DNA of 64,000 nucleotides from Paulownia fortunei. Lineage: Eukaryota; Streptophyta; Magnoliopsida; Lamiales; Paulowniaceae. The stretch is taken from positions 13,836,673 to 13,900,672 of the forward strand of contig CM033115.1 of the NCBI GenBank assembly GCA_019321725.1, in the 5' to 3' direction. The position numbers and the translations under genes are program-made. The notes beneath the pieces were generated by a model. The model was not told where the DNA came from, did no database searches, and saw only the letters and a list, made by a program, of their open reading frames with translations. How positions within the stretch are numbered: position 1 is the first letter of the stretch; each line of letters opens with the position of its first letter. Positions 25,766 through 39,330 of the stretch are shown here, one piece after another.

Positions 25766-26760
25766 TTATTGAGTGCATGCCTGATGACCAAAAATAGTTC
25801 TCTTTGTGTGAAAGAGATTTTCTCTATCCTTTTCATTGTCAAGGATGATGAAATCTATAAGGAGAATAAATTTATCAACATCCTCAAGTACATCTCCATT
25901 TTCCACCATAGAATGCTTTAATGGGCAATTTCTCAACTTTTGATCCTCCAATTCATGCTTGTGCGATGAGATGCCTGTATTATCCTCCACAATATTTTAT
26001 ATAAACTTGTTATTCTGTAGGGATAAGAAACTCTCAATGATGGCTCTTGAGATGGATTTGGTTGAATATTTTCTTGATCTTCACTATTCTCCACTAGAGG
26101 TATTTGTGTCGATACCTTTTGTTCATCCTTAATGAGTTTTTTCAACCAACAAAAGAGTTTCACACTCTTCACCGCTTCTCAAAATAACATCGCAATATTC
26201 TTTGCCCACTCTGTTTGCCTCAGGTGTGTATAGCAAATTATCTTGTTGTCTTGTTGGAAATATGTTATCCATCTCATTAATTTAGATCTCTAAGTTTTGA
26301 AATTGTGATGATGGATTTTAGACATCAACTGTAGATTCTACATAAATTGGCTCTGAGTGTTTGTTAATTGAACCATTGCTTCTTCAAGACTAAACTTTTT
26401 CTCATGTAATGGATTACTAGGTTCAGTTCGCAATAAGATTTGGTCGGTAGTACTTTGAAATTGAGCTAATGCTTCTTCAATGCTTAACTTCTTCTTTAAT
26501 GGTGGGTAACTAGGTACATGCCATATCATATTCTCATCATTTCTCCATGAAACATTCAAATGATTTGGCCATCTCTCATTATAAGTGTTGGAGAAAGGAT
26601 AATTTTGTACTTGACTATAATTCCACTCATATTCAGTATGCTTGACATATGGTGGTCCAAATTGGTTGCTCTCTTGGTATTGTGTTCTTGTATGAAAACC
26701 GTCATATGACTCATATACCTTGAATGGTGAATAAATACTATTTGCTGGAAAAAAGATTCT
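25766..26760 (-). pseudogene. Gypsy gag-protease remnant
   Basis: Minus strand. Around 26600-26340 a gag C-terminal region reads WPNHLNVSWRNDENM, then KKLSIEEALAQFQSTTDQI, the pattern of plant Tat/Athila gag (HPNFSW..., then SLEE-F---). Around 25930-25770, VLEDVDKFILLIDFIILDNE matches the retropepsin-like protease region before the ILGRPFL motif, which is damaged here. Frames are broken between them. Reverse transcriptase is absent downstream. Confidence 0.75.
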
Positions 26761-27076
26761 CCAACTATTTAGAAAGAACTTCTACTTGAGCAGTCAACGC
26801 ATTAATGGTATCTACTCGATTAATCTCAAAGACCTGAGTTAAAACTTCATTTATCATGTCATATTCAGTTGGTCAATAGTATGCATTATATGTCATCTCG
26901 TCTACCACTTTCTGCTCATCTCACACACAAGAAAACATCTGCGATGATAAAAAAGACACACTCAAACAATAAAAGAAAAATAAAAATAAGAAAAAAATAC
27001 AAAAAATTAAAATCAGAGTTATTTGGTATCAATATTAACAAAATAAAATAGCCCCCATCAACTGTGCAAAAAACTT

Positions 27077-28306
27077 ATTTGCAAAATTTTATGAACGCAA
27101 GTGCACGTTATCATTAACAAGTATATAAAGTAATGAGTGAGTATCATTTCCACGAGTACTGTTGAATTATTAATTACCAAAATTATGTTAACTCTAATTT
27201 TATTTGAATAAACATAAGAAAGTGTTGATGGTTATAAACTAAATCTAACTAAACTAAACTAATAATCAAAATTAATTAATAATAAAATTCAATGACTTAA
27301 AACTTAGGGTTATGATTTCAACATAATTAATCAAATTGAATAATTTATATCATCATTCTCAATTATTTTCCACGTGAAAGTCGAGAATTTCTAAATTATC
27401 CACTAGCCTCTCCCGATGTCTAATGAAAATATCATCAATTCCTGATCCATTATATTCCTATATGAATTACAACAATAAAAAAATCATTAGATTTTATGAA
27501 TTTCAAACAAGACCACACAAACCATTCAAACATATTCCCATCTCATATGTAATGTATGGTTTTTTATACATAGAACTAGACGCATATATCATATATCGAG
27601 TTAATATGATTAGCAAATCATTCAATTAGTAGTCAAATAATTGAAAGCATTAAGAACCATGTAATAAACTCAACTTGAAAATAAATCAATAATTGAATTG
27701 ATATAAATATTCAAAATATTTTAATTAGATTACATCACAATCCTAAAAAAATAAATTAGTTCATGATGGTAGAAATAAATAATAATATAACAATATTCAT
27801 GAACATAATTAAAAAGAGAAAGAGGAAAATAAAATAAAACTTGAAAGAGGATGAGTTTATTCCTTTATGATGTTTTCTTCTTCAATTTTGAAAGAAATCT
27901 CTCTTCCTCTTGTTTTTTTCTCTTCTCCCTTCTTCTTTCTTGGCTTCTCTTCACTCCTTTTCCCAAAATCTAATTTGGAGGCTCTTGTAATCACTCAAAA
28001 TAGATGGGAGATGCCCTAAAGAGGGCAAAATACCTATTTTATCATTAAAATTTCGTCTGGCAGTGCCTAAATGCTACATTTCAGTGATGGCAGCGCCCAA
28101 GCGTTGTAGCTACTGGACTCAGATGATTTTTTTTAAAAAAATATAAAATGAATGTAGATTTTAGTACATCTAATTGACATTCTTTCTTTATCCTTAAACC
28201 TATAAAATAACATTAAAAACGATGATAAAATTTACAAGAATTTTGAAAACTAATAAAAAAGTTAAGCAAATTGTACTAAATTAATGGATATAGAACTCAC
28301 TCATCA
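27077..28306 (-). repeat. 5' LTR of the Gypsy element (about 1,230 bp)
   Basis: Partner of 22868-24085. The end next to the primer site is altered (ATTTGC where the other LTR has TGTTGC). Numerous substitutions and small indels indicate an old insertion. Confidence 0.88.
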
Positions 28307-28311
28307 AGGAG

Positions 28312-29099
28312 AACACTAGTGCTCTATATTTTGTTTCATTTTCAAAAACTACATTTTGATCCCCAGAGAATAAAAACATATTTGGAAAATTTATATTAAG
28401 AAAATGTTATTTTTATTTCTCAAAATATTCCAAAAATGAATTTTTATATTTTGATATTCTTCTCTCATCTTTATATATCTTTCAATCAATACATCAATCC
28501 ATATATATATATATTACTAATAATTATTAATATTAACAACATAAAATAATATAAATTTGATTTGACATTAACTAGACAATATTCTATATGAAAATATATT
28601 TCAAAATAAAGAATGTCAGTTTGAAAATGATTCATCAAAACATATTTTTCACAAAAATATATAACATTATTATTTCTCAACAACTCATCCAATTATATTT
28701 TTATTCCCCACACATTCTCTAATCACAACCTATAATATATTTTTTAATATATTTATTCGAAAACACCTAAAATAACAACAAAGATATGAAATTTACAGGG
28801 AAGATGAGACCAGAAGAAAAGGCTATATTATGTCTAACAATTGATGTGAGAAAGGGCAAGGAAGCACAAAAATTTAGGCACAAGGATGTGGAAGTACTGT
28901 TGTTAAGTTAAGAGAAACATTAGTTTGAAGCAGGGCCAACAATTGAAATTAAATAGAGTGAAAAGTGATTGTCATTTAAAATCACAATAACATCATTTTT
29001 AATGATTGCTACCATAAAAAAATATTACCAGAAGCCAGTATTCATATAAAATCTCTCATGGTAAATTTATTTGTCCATATATCCAATCCGTATGTGGTA
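28312..29099. other. AT-rich spacer, nothing recognised
   Basis: One short open run near 28804 (RPEEKAILCL...) has no recognisable homology. A (TA) run lies at about 28501-28512. Confidence 0.5.
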
Positions 29100-29107
29100 A
29101 AATAAAT

Positions 29108-32100
29108 CAATATTCTCAAAATCAGACCGAATCAAAAGGTCCGATCGATTTGACCACAAATCAATAATCGGTCCAGTGCAATTACCTGTGAAAAATTAGA
29201 TTTACAGTTGAATCGTAAAAACTGCTAAGAATCAATAAAAATTGCAGAAACAAAAATTAGCTAATTTGAATAAATCGGTCAGTCGTTTGTAATAAAAATA
29301 AAAAAGAAAAAAAGGTAGAAACCGAAGCATGTTTTTTTTTTTCTCTCCAGCCGCAAGCCCCAATTCTATGTTTCATTTTTCTCTAATCTTCTATTGTAAA
29401 CCTTAGTCTTCAATATTTTCTGAATCTTTTGTTCTAAACCCTAATTCTCAAGTCAAACTATTGCAATTTTACCATTAAGCAGTATTTCAAACCTTAAGGG
29501 ATTTGGATTGAGAAGTTTGTTCTTCATTGATCAGTTAATTTCTTAAACTTTTCTTTGGAATTGATCTTTAGATTATCACAAATTTTGGCTTCATAATCTC
29601 TCTAAGCAAAGCTCTAGTTTGCTGATTTGAAATTTCAAACATTTTAGCTACAGCATCAATGAGTTTTTTGCCACAAGGCTACTGATTTTGTCTTGAATCT
29701 TGATGTGGTATTTTTTTCCATTCAATACCCGTGGTGGTGCTGACAAATTTAACATACATCAAACCTTATTGTTGGCCCCAGTGTTTGCCTCTCAATTTTC
29801 TGAGTGCATGTCGTGCATTTCACTGTCTTTGGTGGTATTTGATTACAGTTATAGTTTCACTTAGTGTTTGTTTTCTAAATGCAGATATTACTTCATTACT
29901 AATTTGCTATCATAAGAAGTGCTTGGTTTCTCTTTGCTTGTAGCTTTGAATGTTTAAAATTCTTTGACCCATGATGATGAAATGCATACCTAAAAACTGG
30001 ATATGGAAAAAAAAAAAAAAAGATAGAAAATTTCCTTTGCTCCTGGTTTATTCTCATATGTAGTCTGTGTATGAGCCCTGCTTCTTAGCTCTTCAAAAGC
30101 CTTTATGCTTTCTGCATCAAAGCCTCCTGCAAACTGAAACAAGTTTCAATTTATTATACTTAATTTGTTGAATATTTTCACTAGTAGGGATTAAGTTTTA
30201 TGCCACACACCATTGAATTCTTCCACTTTAGATATAAATACTTGGAATTAGCATGTATTTATCATTGATTTTATATTATATTTTTGTTGTTATCTTATTA
30301 TATCTATTGCAAAATTTCTTCTTTTTTTTTTTTGTATAGATGGATTCATCATCAAGTGGTCAACAAAGTAGCTTTACGGCTAATTCACTTTAGTCATCAA
30401 TGAGAGAGGAAAAATTGATCTAGCATGGGCTCACTTTAGAGATGAAGTGATTATGGATGGAAAGAAAAGTTGAACATGCTTGCACTGCAATAATGTTTAG
30501 TGATGTGGGGGAATCAATAGAATGAAGAAGCACTTAGTTGGTTAAAAAGGAGATATTGCTCTATTCAAAAAAGTTCCTTACGATATGCGGTATCAAATGA
30601 AATAATTTTTGAAGGAGTGTGATGAAAGAAATCAAGCTGCAAGATCGTTCGAAGATGATAATCTTTATGGTCCTCATTTTATAGAACTTGATGAATAAAT
30701 TCGTACACCACATACTCACAAAGAGGAATGACAAACTATTTGCAGGTGCAGCTTCCCAAAAGGGAAAGAGAAAGCGAGATGAGAAGATGTCTAATTATTT
30801 TGCTCCTAGAACTATTTTTGGTGCACAACCTTCTATTAAAAGTGCCCTTGTAAGTAAAGAAGCCTTACATAATGTTGATATGGTTGTTGCTAGATTTTTT
30901 TTATTATAGTTGCATTCCTATAATTGCTGCGAATTCTGTTTATTTTCAACAAATAGTGGATGTTGTTGCTGCTGTTGGTCCTAGTTATAAAGTACCAAAA
31001 CATAATCAATTGCGGACAAATTTTTTAGGAAACATGAAAAAAAAATCAATTAGTAGTTGATGGTTATCGGGGCATTTGGAAAGAATGGGGTTGCAATATC
31101 ATGGCTGATGGATGGCAAGATTAGTCAAATAGGCAACTTATAATCTTTATAGTGTATTGCATGAGAGGAACAATATTTGTAAGATCAATTGATGCTTTTG
31201 ATATTTTGAAAAATGCAAGCACTATTTGTCATTTGTTTGTTAAATTAGTTCAATGGGTTGGACCAAGTAATGTCATTTATTTGGTAACTGATAATTGCTC
31301 ATATTTTTTACTCATTATTATTATTATTATTTTGTATTCTCTTATAGATGAATGGTGGAGAGTGTTTGGATTTAGTGCTCCAAACATACAAATTTTGGTT
31401 GTAAAGATTTTGAGTTTAACTTCTTGTTATTCCGGATGTGAAAGGAATTGGAATATATTTGAAAGAATACATAAAAAGCAGAGGAATCGATTGGAACACC
31501 AAAGATTGAATGATCTTGTGTTCGTCCATTACAATTTGTATTTAAAAGAAAGGTAAAAGTTTTTTTTAAATATAATTTTTTTCTTGTAATTTATTTTCTT
31601 GCAACTTATAATTTTTTTTTGTTTTATTTTTAATTTTTAAGCTTGGTACCAAAAGAATTGTTGTGATCTTATTGATTATGAAAGTATTGACAAAATTGAT
31701 TTTTATGTTATGGAAGAAGAAGAAAATTCTTTACCTTTACTAGATATAGATGAGTTGAATATAATATTTATGGTGAGGAAGGCCTTCCAAGAAATGTTCA
31801 TGAAGAAGAAGGTATTTCCCACCCCCTTACTTCTGTTAAAAAGTTTGACAAACTATTATTTGATTTTTTTTTAATTTGTTAGTTGTTCACTACTTTTTAC
31901 TTTTTTTTTTCTCTAAAAACACTTTTTTTCTTTCTGGATTAGGATAAACTTACAAGTGAAATGCAAGAATTACATTATTTGAAAGAGCTTTTTTATGAAG
32001 GTGATGAAGCAGATCATGATTATGAAAGAATGGTTCAAGATATGCATACTCTTTTGGATGAAAGAGATCAAGTGGAATAAATGTGTTTATTTTCAAATTT

Positions 32101-32408
32101 AAACTTTAAATTAAAAATTTGAAACTTTATTAGTATTATGCATGTGCTTAAACTTGGTATTTTTATTTATATTTTTTTAAGAAAGTTTAGATATTGTATT
32201 AGTTATATGAATAAGATTATTTGAATTTTAAATTATATTCTAGTTGGTATTTAATTTTGTATATGTATTTTTATATAATATAAGAAAAATTATATTCAAT
32301 TTTTATTAGTCCAATTAAATTGATGATTGAACTAGTCTTTGACCAATTAAATCGCTGACAGTCGCAGCAGCAGTAAGACCAATTTTGCCATAAATCCTTA
32401 AAACATTG
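29108..32408 (+). mobile_element. Decayed hAT DNA transposon
   Basis: Ends proposed from CAATATTCT at 29108 and its inverted partner CAATGTTTT at 32408 (7 of 9 match). Flanking 8-bp duplications are AAATAAAT (29100-29107) and AAATAAAC (32409-32416), 7 of 8, the size expected for hAT. The subterminal parts are rich in GGTC/GACC motifs, as in related plant hATs. A broken hAT transposase occupies 30347-32080. About 1.2 kb before it is non-coding, with a polypyrimidine tract and TATAG acceptor at 30327-30341. Confidence is good for the hAT identity and moderate for the exact ends. Confidence 0.75.
30347..32080 (+). pseudogene. hAT transposase pseudogene (BED - DUF659 - hAT C-terminal)
   Basis: In order: MDSSSSGQQ start at 30347; a BED zinc-finger relic around 30430-30600 (RMKKHLV then KGD and KKVPYDMRYQM, with zinc ligands damaged); a basic linker 30688-30870; DUF659 at about 31055-31300 (GCNIMADGW, GTIFVRSID, VIYLVTDN); the C-terminal dimerisation domain at 31345-31552 (WWRVFG, CERNWNIFERIHKK, NRLEHQRLNDLVFVHYNL); and an acidic tail to a stop at 32078-32080. 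Several in-frame stops, frameshifts and a deletion of the region between DUF659 and the dimerisation domain (an ATT-rich run at 31312-31335 sits there) make it inactive. At least two introns (near 31560-31640 and 31812-31942) seem to be present. Confidence 0.9.
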
Positions 32409-32416
32409 AAATAAAC

Positions 32417-33700
32417 ATCAACTCAAATCCTTTTACTAAATACCATGGGGCCCACAATCAATGCAACATAAAAAAAACGACATAAAAAAGAAATAAGAAG
32501 AAACGACCCAAAAGAAACAATTGCGTTTCGATTCATTGCAAAATATTTTTCATTTCCTCAAAATGGAAACATGTTTAGTTTGGAGAATTTTGAAAATTGT
32601 AAATCATTTCTAAAAAGCAATCATCTTTTCAGACAGTACACCCTAATTTTCAATCATATATTTAAAGCCTACACAGTATCTTTTAGAAATCTATATCATA
32701 TTTTTTGAAGACACTCTTTATTTAGCATTTAAAATAAATAAACTAAATATGTTTTTCCTAAATGAAATGTTATAACAACCTATCAATACAGTTGATCAAA
32801 TTTTGCAGTTCACTCGTTCAAACACATTTTTATTTTCATATATTCTCCAAGAGTCTTCTCAAAATATATTTAAAAAATATTTTTGAAAAATAATAATGGA
32901 AATGAATCCAAACATAGTGAAATATATTTTTTAATTTTTGGACTCCTTTGGAAATAAATCTTTGATTTTGGGCCTAAGCTTCCAAATTGACAAATGACAG
33001 CCCAAGTTCGGAGCAACTTAAATATCATATTTTATTATTATTTGCCTAGCGAGTTTTTACTCCAATTTAAAAGAAAAAAATCATATACTGAGGAAAAACA
33101 TATCCTCTATCGAATACTAATAGGAAAAAAAATGTAATAAGCCTTAAATTCATGAAGTAAGTTATAATTGACAGGCGGTTGTTATTTGAATTAGGCATAA
33201 TCCAATTCTTCAATTATATATTGAAAATCATAATTATTAAAAAACTAGTCAAAGTTCAACACATTGATAGTTTCTATTTTTTAACTATTCAGATTTCAAA
33301 ATTAAAGTATATAATTGCTATATAAAAAAGAGTATATAGTTTATGGAGTTCTATTTATTTATTTTTTAAGAAATTTAAGTGGACCAAATTTAGGCTTGAT
33401 CTTGGTACACTACTTATATGGGCTTGGATTTTTTTGCCACTAACTCGAATTAGATTATTTTAACATAAAATTCACTTCACATCATAGAAAAGGATCGATC
33501 AACCAGTTTGATTTCATTAACAGTCCTAACCATGATGTGGCTAAATTTGGTACCCTTGATGTGTGAGCCTCATTTCTCATATTATCAACCAAAGGGAGTT
33601 TCAAACTACCCATTGACAATTCCTAAATAAAACTAAGTCAATCATAGTGAATGTAAATCGTTTTCATTTGTGGATCTTGAGTTTGTTTAATACCTTCGAG
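32417..33700. other. AT-rich spacer, nothing recognised
   Basis: No gene or defined repeat seen. Confidence 0.5.
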
Positions 33701-33702
33701 CT

Positions 33703-33797
33703 TAGTTGTCTAGGCTAGGTGCTAATGTTTTTTTTTTTTATTATTATTATTTTAAAAAAACTAATGGAGCGAGGAGCAAGTTGTCTAGGCTAGGTGC

Positions 33798-33829
<32 letters not shown>
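33703..33829. repeat. 20-bp direct repeat and (ATT)n microsatellite
   Basis: AGTTGTCTAGGCTAGGTGCT occurs at 33703 and 33779 (76 bp apart), each followed by T-rich/ATT-rich sequence. The second copy runs into about ten ATT units (33798-33829). Confidence 0.85.
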
Positions 33830-33930
33830 GGAAGCTCAAATCTAAGGAGAGGTACGAAGGGAAATATTCGAACCATTAACATTTTGTATAAGATGTGAAG
33901 TCAGCTTCCACCACACCATAAATGCGATAA
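33799..33930 (-). mobile_element. SINE-like tRNA-derived element
   Basis: Read on the minus strand: a GTGGTGGAAGCTGAC stretch in the position of a pol III A box, then GGTTCGAATAT as a B box about 40 bases on, then about 50 bases, then a (TAA)n tail. This layout is that of plant SINEs. No target duplication was found. Confidence 0.4.
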
Positions 33931-34405
33931 TTGTGAATCATTGAATGTTTTATCCCCTTCAATTAATGTGAAATTTAATTCATTCCCAATTTGATTGTAC
34001 TCGATCGATTATATGATAATTGTAATTGTCTATTTGGACCTTCTGTTGCAATTTGTTGTTTCATATGATATTCCACTGTATTCACATTGCAGATGTACAC
34101 CAAGTTTATAAAATACTTTCTTAAATTTACAATTGAGAGATATATACTTGGTCTGCATGGAATATAAATTAAAATAAATAATCCAAAATTCTATAACTGC
34201 ACCCACTTTATAATTTTTAATCTCATCACAGTACAAACAAATCTATGAACCCACTTTCTCTCTCATGAATTTGGATGCAGCCAAATGGAGTGTGTTTTAA
34301 TACATTATGTGGTGGATGTTTGAGGGGAGAGAAAAATCAAGAATCCCTCATTTTCCCTATAAATGGACAAAAGAAAGGAGAAAAATGTAATATGTCCATA
34401 TTAGG

Positions 34406-34587
34406 ACTAGTCTTATCTAGAATCTAAAAAGGCATTTTCCCACTTTATAATGTTGATTGGACACTGGCTAAAGATGGATATATGAAAAGGCAAATATGCT
34501 CTTCATATCATAGACATACTCTTTTATTAGACAAAAGGCAAGACCTAGGACTTATTTGGGGTACACTTGTGCTTGCCACCCAACCAT
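34406..34587 (+). repeat. About 180-bp segment duplicated at 56936-57122
   Basis: Shares with the later copy ACTAGTCTTATC, GCATTTTCCCACT, ATAATGTTG, ATATGCTCTTCATATCA, ACTAGACAAAA/TTAGACAAAA and GCTTGCCACCCA in the same order and orientation, roughly 75-80% by eye. No coding frame or terminal repeats seen. Confidence 0.75.
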
Positions 34588-35598
34588 GCCTCATTTTTCT
34601 CTTTTTTGTGCTAACTAATTTGCTTAGTATGTTTCCTTTCCACTATTTTTTGCACAACAGCTTTTTTTTTTTTTTTTTTGTCCTCATAATTTCCTTGTAA
34701 TTTTGTAGTGCATCCGTAATCCATTGAGAGAGAGTTCGAAAAAAAACTTGAGAACAAATTAAAATTTATTTTTGATCGGGATAAATTAGGATCATAATTT
34801 TGGAAAGAAGAGAGTATTGCCAAGCTGTGGATAGGATTAGCACCCCCTTTCTTCATAATTATGTGTCTTATTTGAATGTTTTGTTGCAGTAATTAAGGGG
34901 GTGTCTTTTTTTAATGATATATACTTAGGTTGATTTTCATACTTATTAAGTGGTTGGAGAGAGTGTGAATAATTATAATCATCTAAGCATTTTTCAGCTC
35001 TAAATAAGATGATATGAGATATCCTTACATATTTCCAAATAAGTAAACTAAGGCCAATTATATATATATATATATATATATATTAGGGGAACAATTTCAC
35101 CCCATGAAGTACAAACAATTACATTAATATATCACACACTAAAAAAAATAATTATATAAGTATACTATTTATATTATTTTAAATCCCATCCTGGTACATT
35201 GAAGACTCCAAACCCTTCTCTACTTTGCTCATGCAGCTATGCAAATAGCCAAATATATGACAAAATCCACCAATTAGTAGATGCATTAATATATTTATCA
35301 TCTTATTTAGTTCCTTTTTTAAGCAATATATATTTTATGGAAGGTCTTATTCATCACAACATAGATTAGCTTGCTAGATCAAATAAATAGGTAAGAAAAA
35401 ATACAGACATAAAAAATTTGGTGTTTAACATGAAATAGTAAATAGGGTGTACACTATTCGATTTTTGCCCCTTTTTTTTATTTATTGTACTATACTAAAT
35501 ATTGCAGTTTTAAGAAGTCCAAAATTAAAATTGAACTTTTTAATACCAGTATTGTTACATTTGATATCATATGGTTTTGCTATGGTTTTATGGTTTCT

Positions 35599-35630
<32 letters not shown>

Positions 35631-37290
35631 TCTGAAATTCATTTAATGTTAGTATATTATAAAATTTTCCCAATTCAAATATAAATTTTGAATACCAATA
35701 ATCAACATATTACTTTCATCTTTTGTAATTGTTAATTTTATATAAAGTACAAAAGGAACTATTAATTTTGGACAAAAGTTCAGTTTTCTGAAATATTTGT
35801 GAATTTGTAAAAGACAACAAAAACTAACTCCAAATAAGTTACATTAGTCACTATACTTTGTAGATAATACATTATAAATTTGGGAAACAAGCCTTACATG
35901 CAAAAAATAAATAAATAAATAAAAGGAAAAATAGTTAATCACACAAAACTAATTTAGATGATTTATTGGTCTTTGACTAGCTGAATCGTACAATGGTTTT
36001 CATAAATTCTAGTCTCAAAATTTTCTGAGTTTTAAATCAATTCAATTATAAAAAACGAAATCATATTATTTTACTGAAAGATATATTCTCGAGAATTTAT
36101 ATCAACAAAGTGTTGCTCACTTTCAAGAAATAATCACTCTTTCTACAAACTGATTAACCGGTTGAAAAATTAAGCACAATTAGTCAATGAGAAATTGTAT
36201 TACATCATAATTAAAAGTGGAAAAAAGAAAAATTAGACAATTTAACTATAGATATGTTATAAAACTTCATAGAGAGATTAATGAACGATCAATATAAACC
36301 TAAACTTAGTAGTCACATTGAAGGATTTCCTAAAATACCTTCTAGGAGAGAAGGTTAAATGTAAATGACTTAAATGATTAAGAGTTATAAAGTTTGTAAA
36401 GCCTAATAAGTTAGAATTTTGGCAAGTAGTACAAAGAATATATAGAAAAGATCCATATAGAATAATACAAATGGAACCTTGTAGATTAAAACTATGACCA
36501 ACCTGATACAATATTTATTTTATTATTTTATTCATACAACGGAAATTATATCAAAATTTTTTGTACAATAATTGTTGATACAAAATCCTTTATTTTAACA
36601 AAGAAATTGTAAATTTGGTAAAATCCAGAACAGTTCGATATGATATGGTAGAGTACAGTTTCAAAAACAATGAATACCCTTACTAGTAAGTATCGACTAT
36701 TGCTAAAATTTAGGATGATACATTCAACTTAAAATTAGACTAATATTAATAGAAAACAAACGGATTGATACAGTAAAACTGAACAGTCCAATACAAAAAT
36801 ACATGCTACAAAATATTGAATATCCACTAGGGTAGCAATTAAAATGAGTTTTATCGAACATTTTTGATTGGTCCAAATTAGAACTAATTGGTGGGTCGAA
36901 AAAGTCACCCAAGATGAGTTGAATCAAATTGGATAGTAACATTCTATTTATTAGGTTAGTTAGATCATATTAAAAACTTTAAATTAACATAACCCTAAAC
37001 TAGATACAATTCCTTTTTTATTTTAAGTTGATGTACATTTTTTTCTAGATCCATGGGTCGGTTGCTGTACCCATTTTGGTCCACAACCCTATTGTATCCA
37101 ACTTAATCCCAAACTTGAAAAGTTAAAATCCAATCCATAGATCTAAGATCTATCCATTGGTTTGACCCACGAATCCAATAATAAAAGATTTTATATTACT
37201 AGAAAAAATAAAAAATTTCCTATTATTACTTGACGATGTGGTTTATATTTGATCTATCTGATATTGGGCTTAGTTGATCTGGGTCTAAAG
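34588..37290. other. AT-rich spacer with TA microsatellites
   Basis: TA dinucleotide runs at 35059-35084 and 35603-35630. No gene recognised; short open frames here are low-complexity. Confidence 0.6.
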
Positions 37291-37880
37291 TATGAATTAA
37301 CATTTAAGATCTTTTTTGGGTTTAAACCCATGATATCATGTACCAGGTTAATATTGTTCGGTACAGGTCTGCCTTGCTGATCTGGGCTATTATGTTTGAA
37401 CTTGTATTGGGCTAAGGCCCAATATGGTTTTGGATTATTTTGCCTTGAACAAGTCCTTGGAGGAGGTGCTCGGTCAGCCGAGCTGAGTTGCTACTCTAGT
37501 AGCCTGGATGTGTTGTCGTTTGGATTGGTCCGAGATGTGAAGCTTAGCTCGGGCCCATCGGAGAGTATTATTCAATTTTTGCTAAGTCTTAGATAAGGTA
37601 TGGGAATCCTACCTCATTTAGGGTTTGATTGTCTTAATAATACTATCTAAACAAGATAATCGAATTCTCATTGATATCAACTACATTTCTTGCTTGTATC
37701 TATATAAGACTATGAAAAACGTAAGGTATGCTCTCTAAATATTACAATTATATATTGCTACTTTACAACATGTATGAGTTTTCCAATCACTTTTCTCAAT
37801 TGCATACTGATATAAGTATTCAAAGGTTTTCGCTAGACAACCCTCAACACTCGGATTGTTGGACGTGGATTTAGGATATC
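37291..37880 (+). repeat. LTR-like sequence (probable Gypsy solo LTR fragment)
   Basis: GC-richer leader around 37380-37570, a TATATAAG element near 37701 and a downstream ACTGATATAAGTATTCAAAGG block near 37807 resemble the promoter/R region of plant Gypsy LTRs. Similar motifs in the same order recur at 38940-39320 (AACAAGGTAATAGATT, CTTAAGTATTAAAGTG, TTGTTTTGCAGG). Boundaries are not defined. Confidence 0.35.
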
Positions 37881-38939
37881 GGAGCGATATTCAATTATCA
37901 AATTGAAGAGTTCTTGAATGCATTATTTTTTTAGCACATCACTTGCTATTATAAAAAACATGCATTTAAAAAAGTTAAGAAACTTACAAAGCAAGAGGAC
38001 CCAACTGTTTGCATGCATGATTCAACTACTACGTTTGCAATGCAAGTGCAACAGACAATGCCACTTCGAAACCACTTTAGTTGTTCAAAACCCACCAGAC
38101 ATTAGAACCAAATTACTAAACGACAACTACTGATTACTACTAACTGCTCAGACAGAGAATGAGAAGGTGCAGAAAGATATGTACAAGAGATGAACGGAAG
38201 CAAAGAGGAAAAACAGAAAGCAAAAAAGGGTTTGGAGGAAGAATGATATATTATCACATCTTCAAAGGCCAATTTCGTCTTTTCACAAAAGGCATATTCA
38301 AAATATGCCTTTATTTAATGAAAAAATATGATTTGAGCATTAATTGTGACATGACGCTAGCCATATTTAATTCATCTATTGCTGCAATTCCACTACAAAT
38401 ACCTGAAGAAAACGTCTAATTGGTTAGAAAACATATTGGTTACTCATCTTTATTGCACATTTCTTTCTCACTATTGAACTTTCCTTCAAAAAGTGCTAAG
38501 TTGGAGGTTGTGGTTCCAGGGTGGTTTTTGAGAAATTATATTCGATAAATAATATATTAATTATATAAATAATATATATATGTCCTATATTAACATGTGT
38601 GGTATTCATATTACCGTTCTCATACTTGTAAATCCTACTTTAATGTTTTAATCTTATATTGTAATTTATAAATACATGTCAAATGTATATAATTTATTTT
38701 AAATGTATATTATACACTTAACATGTATCAATGAAATGTAATATAAGATGCAATATCAAATTAAAATAAAAGATTCAAAATGTTCTACTTATCTATTTAT
38801 CTTGTGGTTTTGATATGGGCAAAATCTGGCCTAACCAATATCTGAGTTCAAGTATGACAACTGAATTTTATCTTCTTTATCAAGGAGTTATTATACCAAC
38901 CTTTCTAGCTTGGGTGAGAGGATAACGGAACTAAGGTAA

Positions 38940-39330
38940 TGATTTCACTTAGCCCAAACGGGCTTTACATGAATTTGACCTGAATAGGTTTGAGTTGATG
39001 AGCTCAGCTCATGTACAACAAGAAGGGAAGTATACTTATACTAAGTATTGGAAATGGAAAGAAGATCTTGTCTTATCTACATTCCTTGATGATGATAACT
39101 AAACAAGGTAATAGATTTCCATTATGATGCAATTATTTTAAAATTCCTTTACTATATAATAACTTCTTACATCTTGATGTAAGTGAGCATTCTATATTTG
39201 CAATTATTTTTTTTATCACTTATTGACTTAAGTATTAAAGTGTTTTAGCTGGTCACTCTAATACCTTTAATTTCTTGTTTTGCAGGCTATGGAACTGGAG
39301 TTAAGGAATCTCGTCACTAATTTTGGTATG
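38940..39330 (+). repeat. Second LTR-like fragment
   Basis: Weakly similar in motif order to 37600-37870, ending near TTGTTTTGCAGGCTATGG. Too diverged for firm boundaries or lineage. Confidence 0.3.

Larger units (their letters stand above)
22868..28306 (-). mobile_element. Pol-deleted Gypsy element, Tat/Athila-like (minus strand)
   Basis: Two LTRs of about 1.2 kb (22868-24085 and about 27077-28306) flank 3 kb of internal sequence. On the minus strand each LTR starts TGA(T/G)(A/G)AGTG and ends near TTGC..CA. A G-rich polypurine tract AAGTGCGGGGGTATT (24100-24086) abuts the left LTR. A decayed primer site (27070-27051) resembles the TGGCGCCGTTGCCGGGG site of Tat/Athila elements. Flanks are AGGGG (22863-22867) and AGGAG (28307-28311), a target duplication with one change. 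The internal part keeps gag and protease remnants and, near 25600, a TTCTTGGGAGGTAACC motif typical of the 3' untranslated part of this group. RT, RNase H and integrase are gone. Confidence 0.85.
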
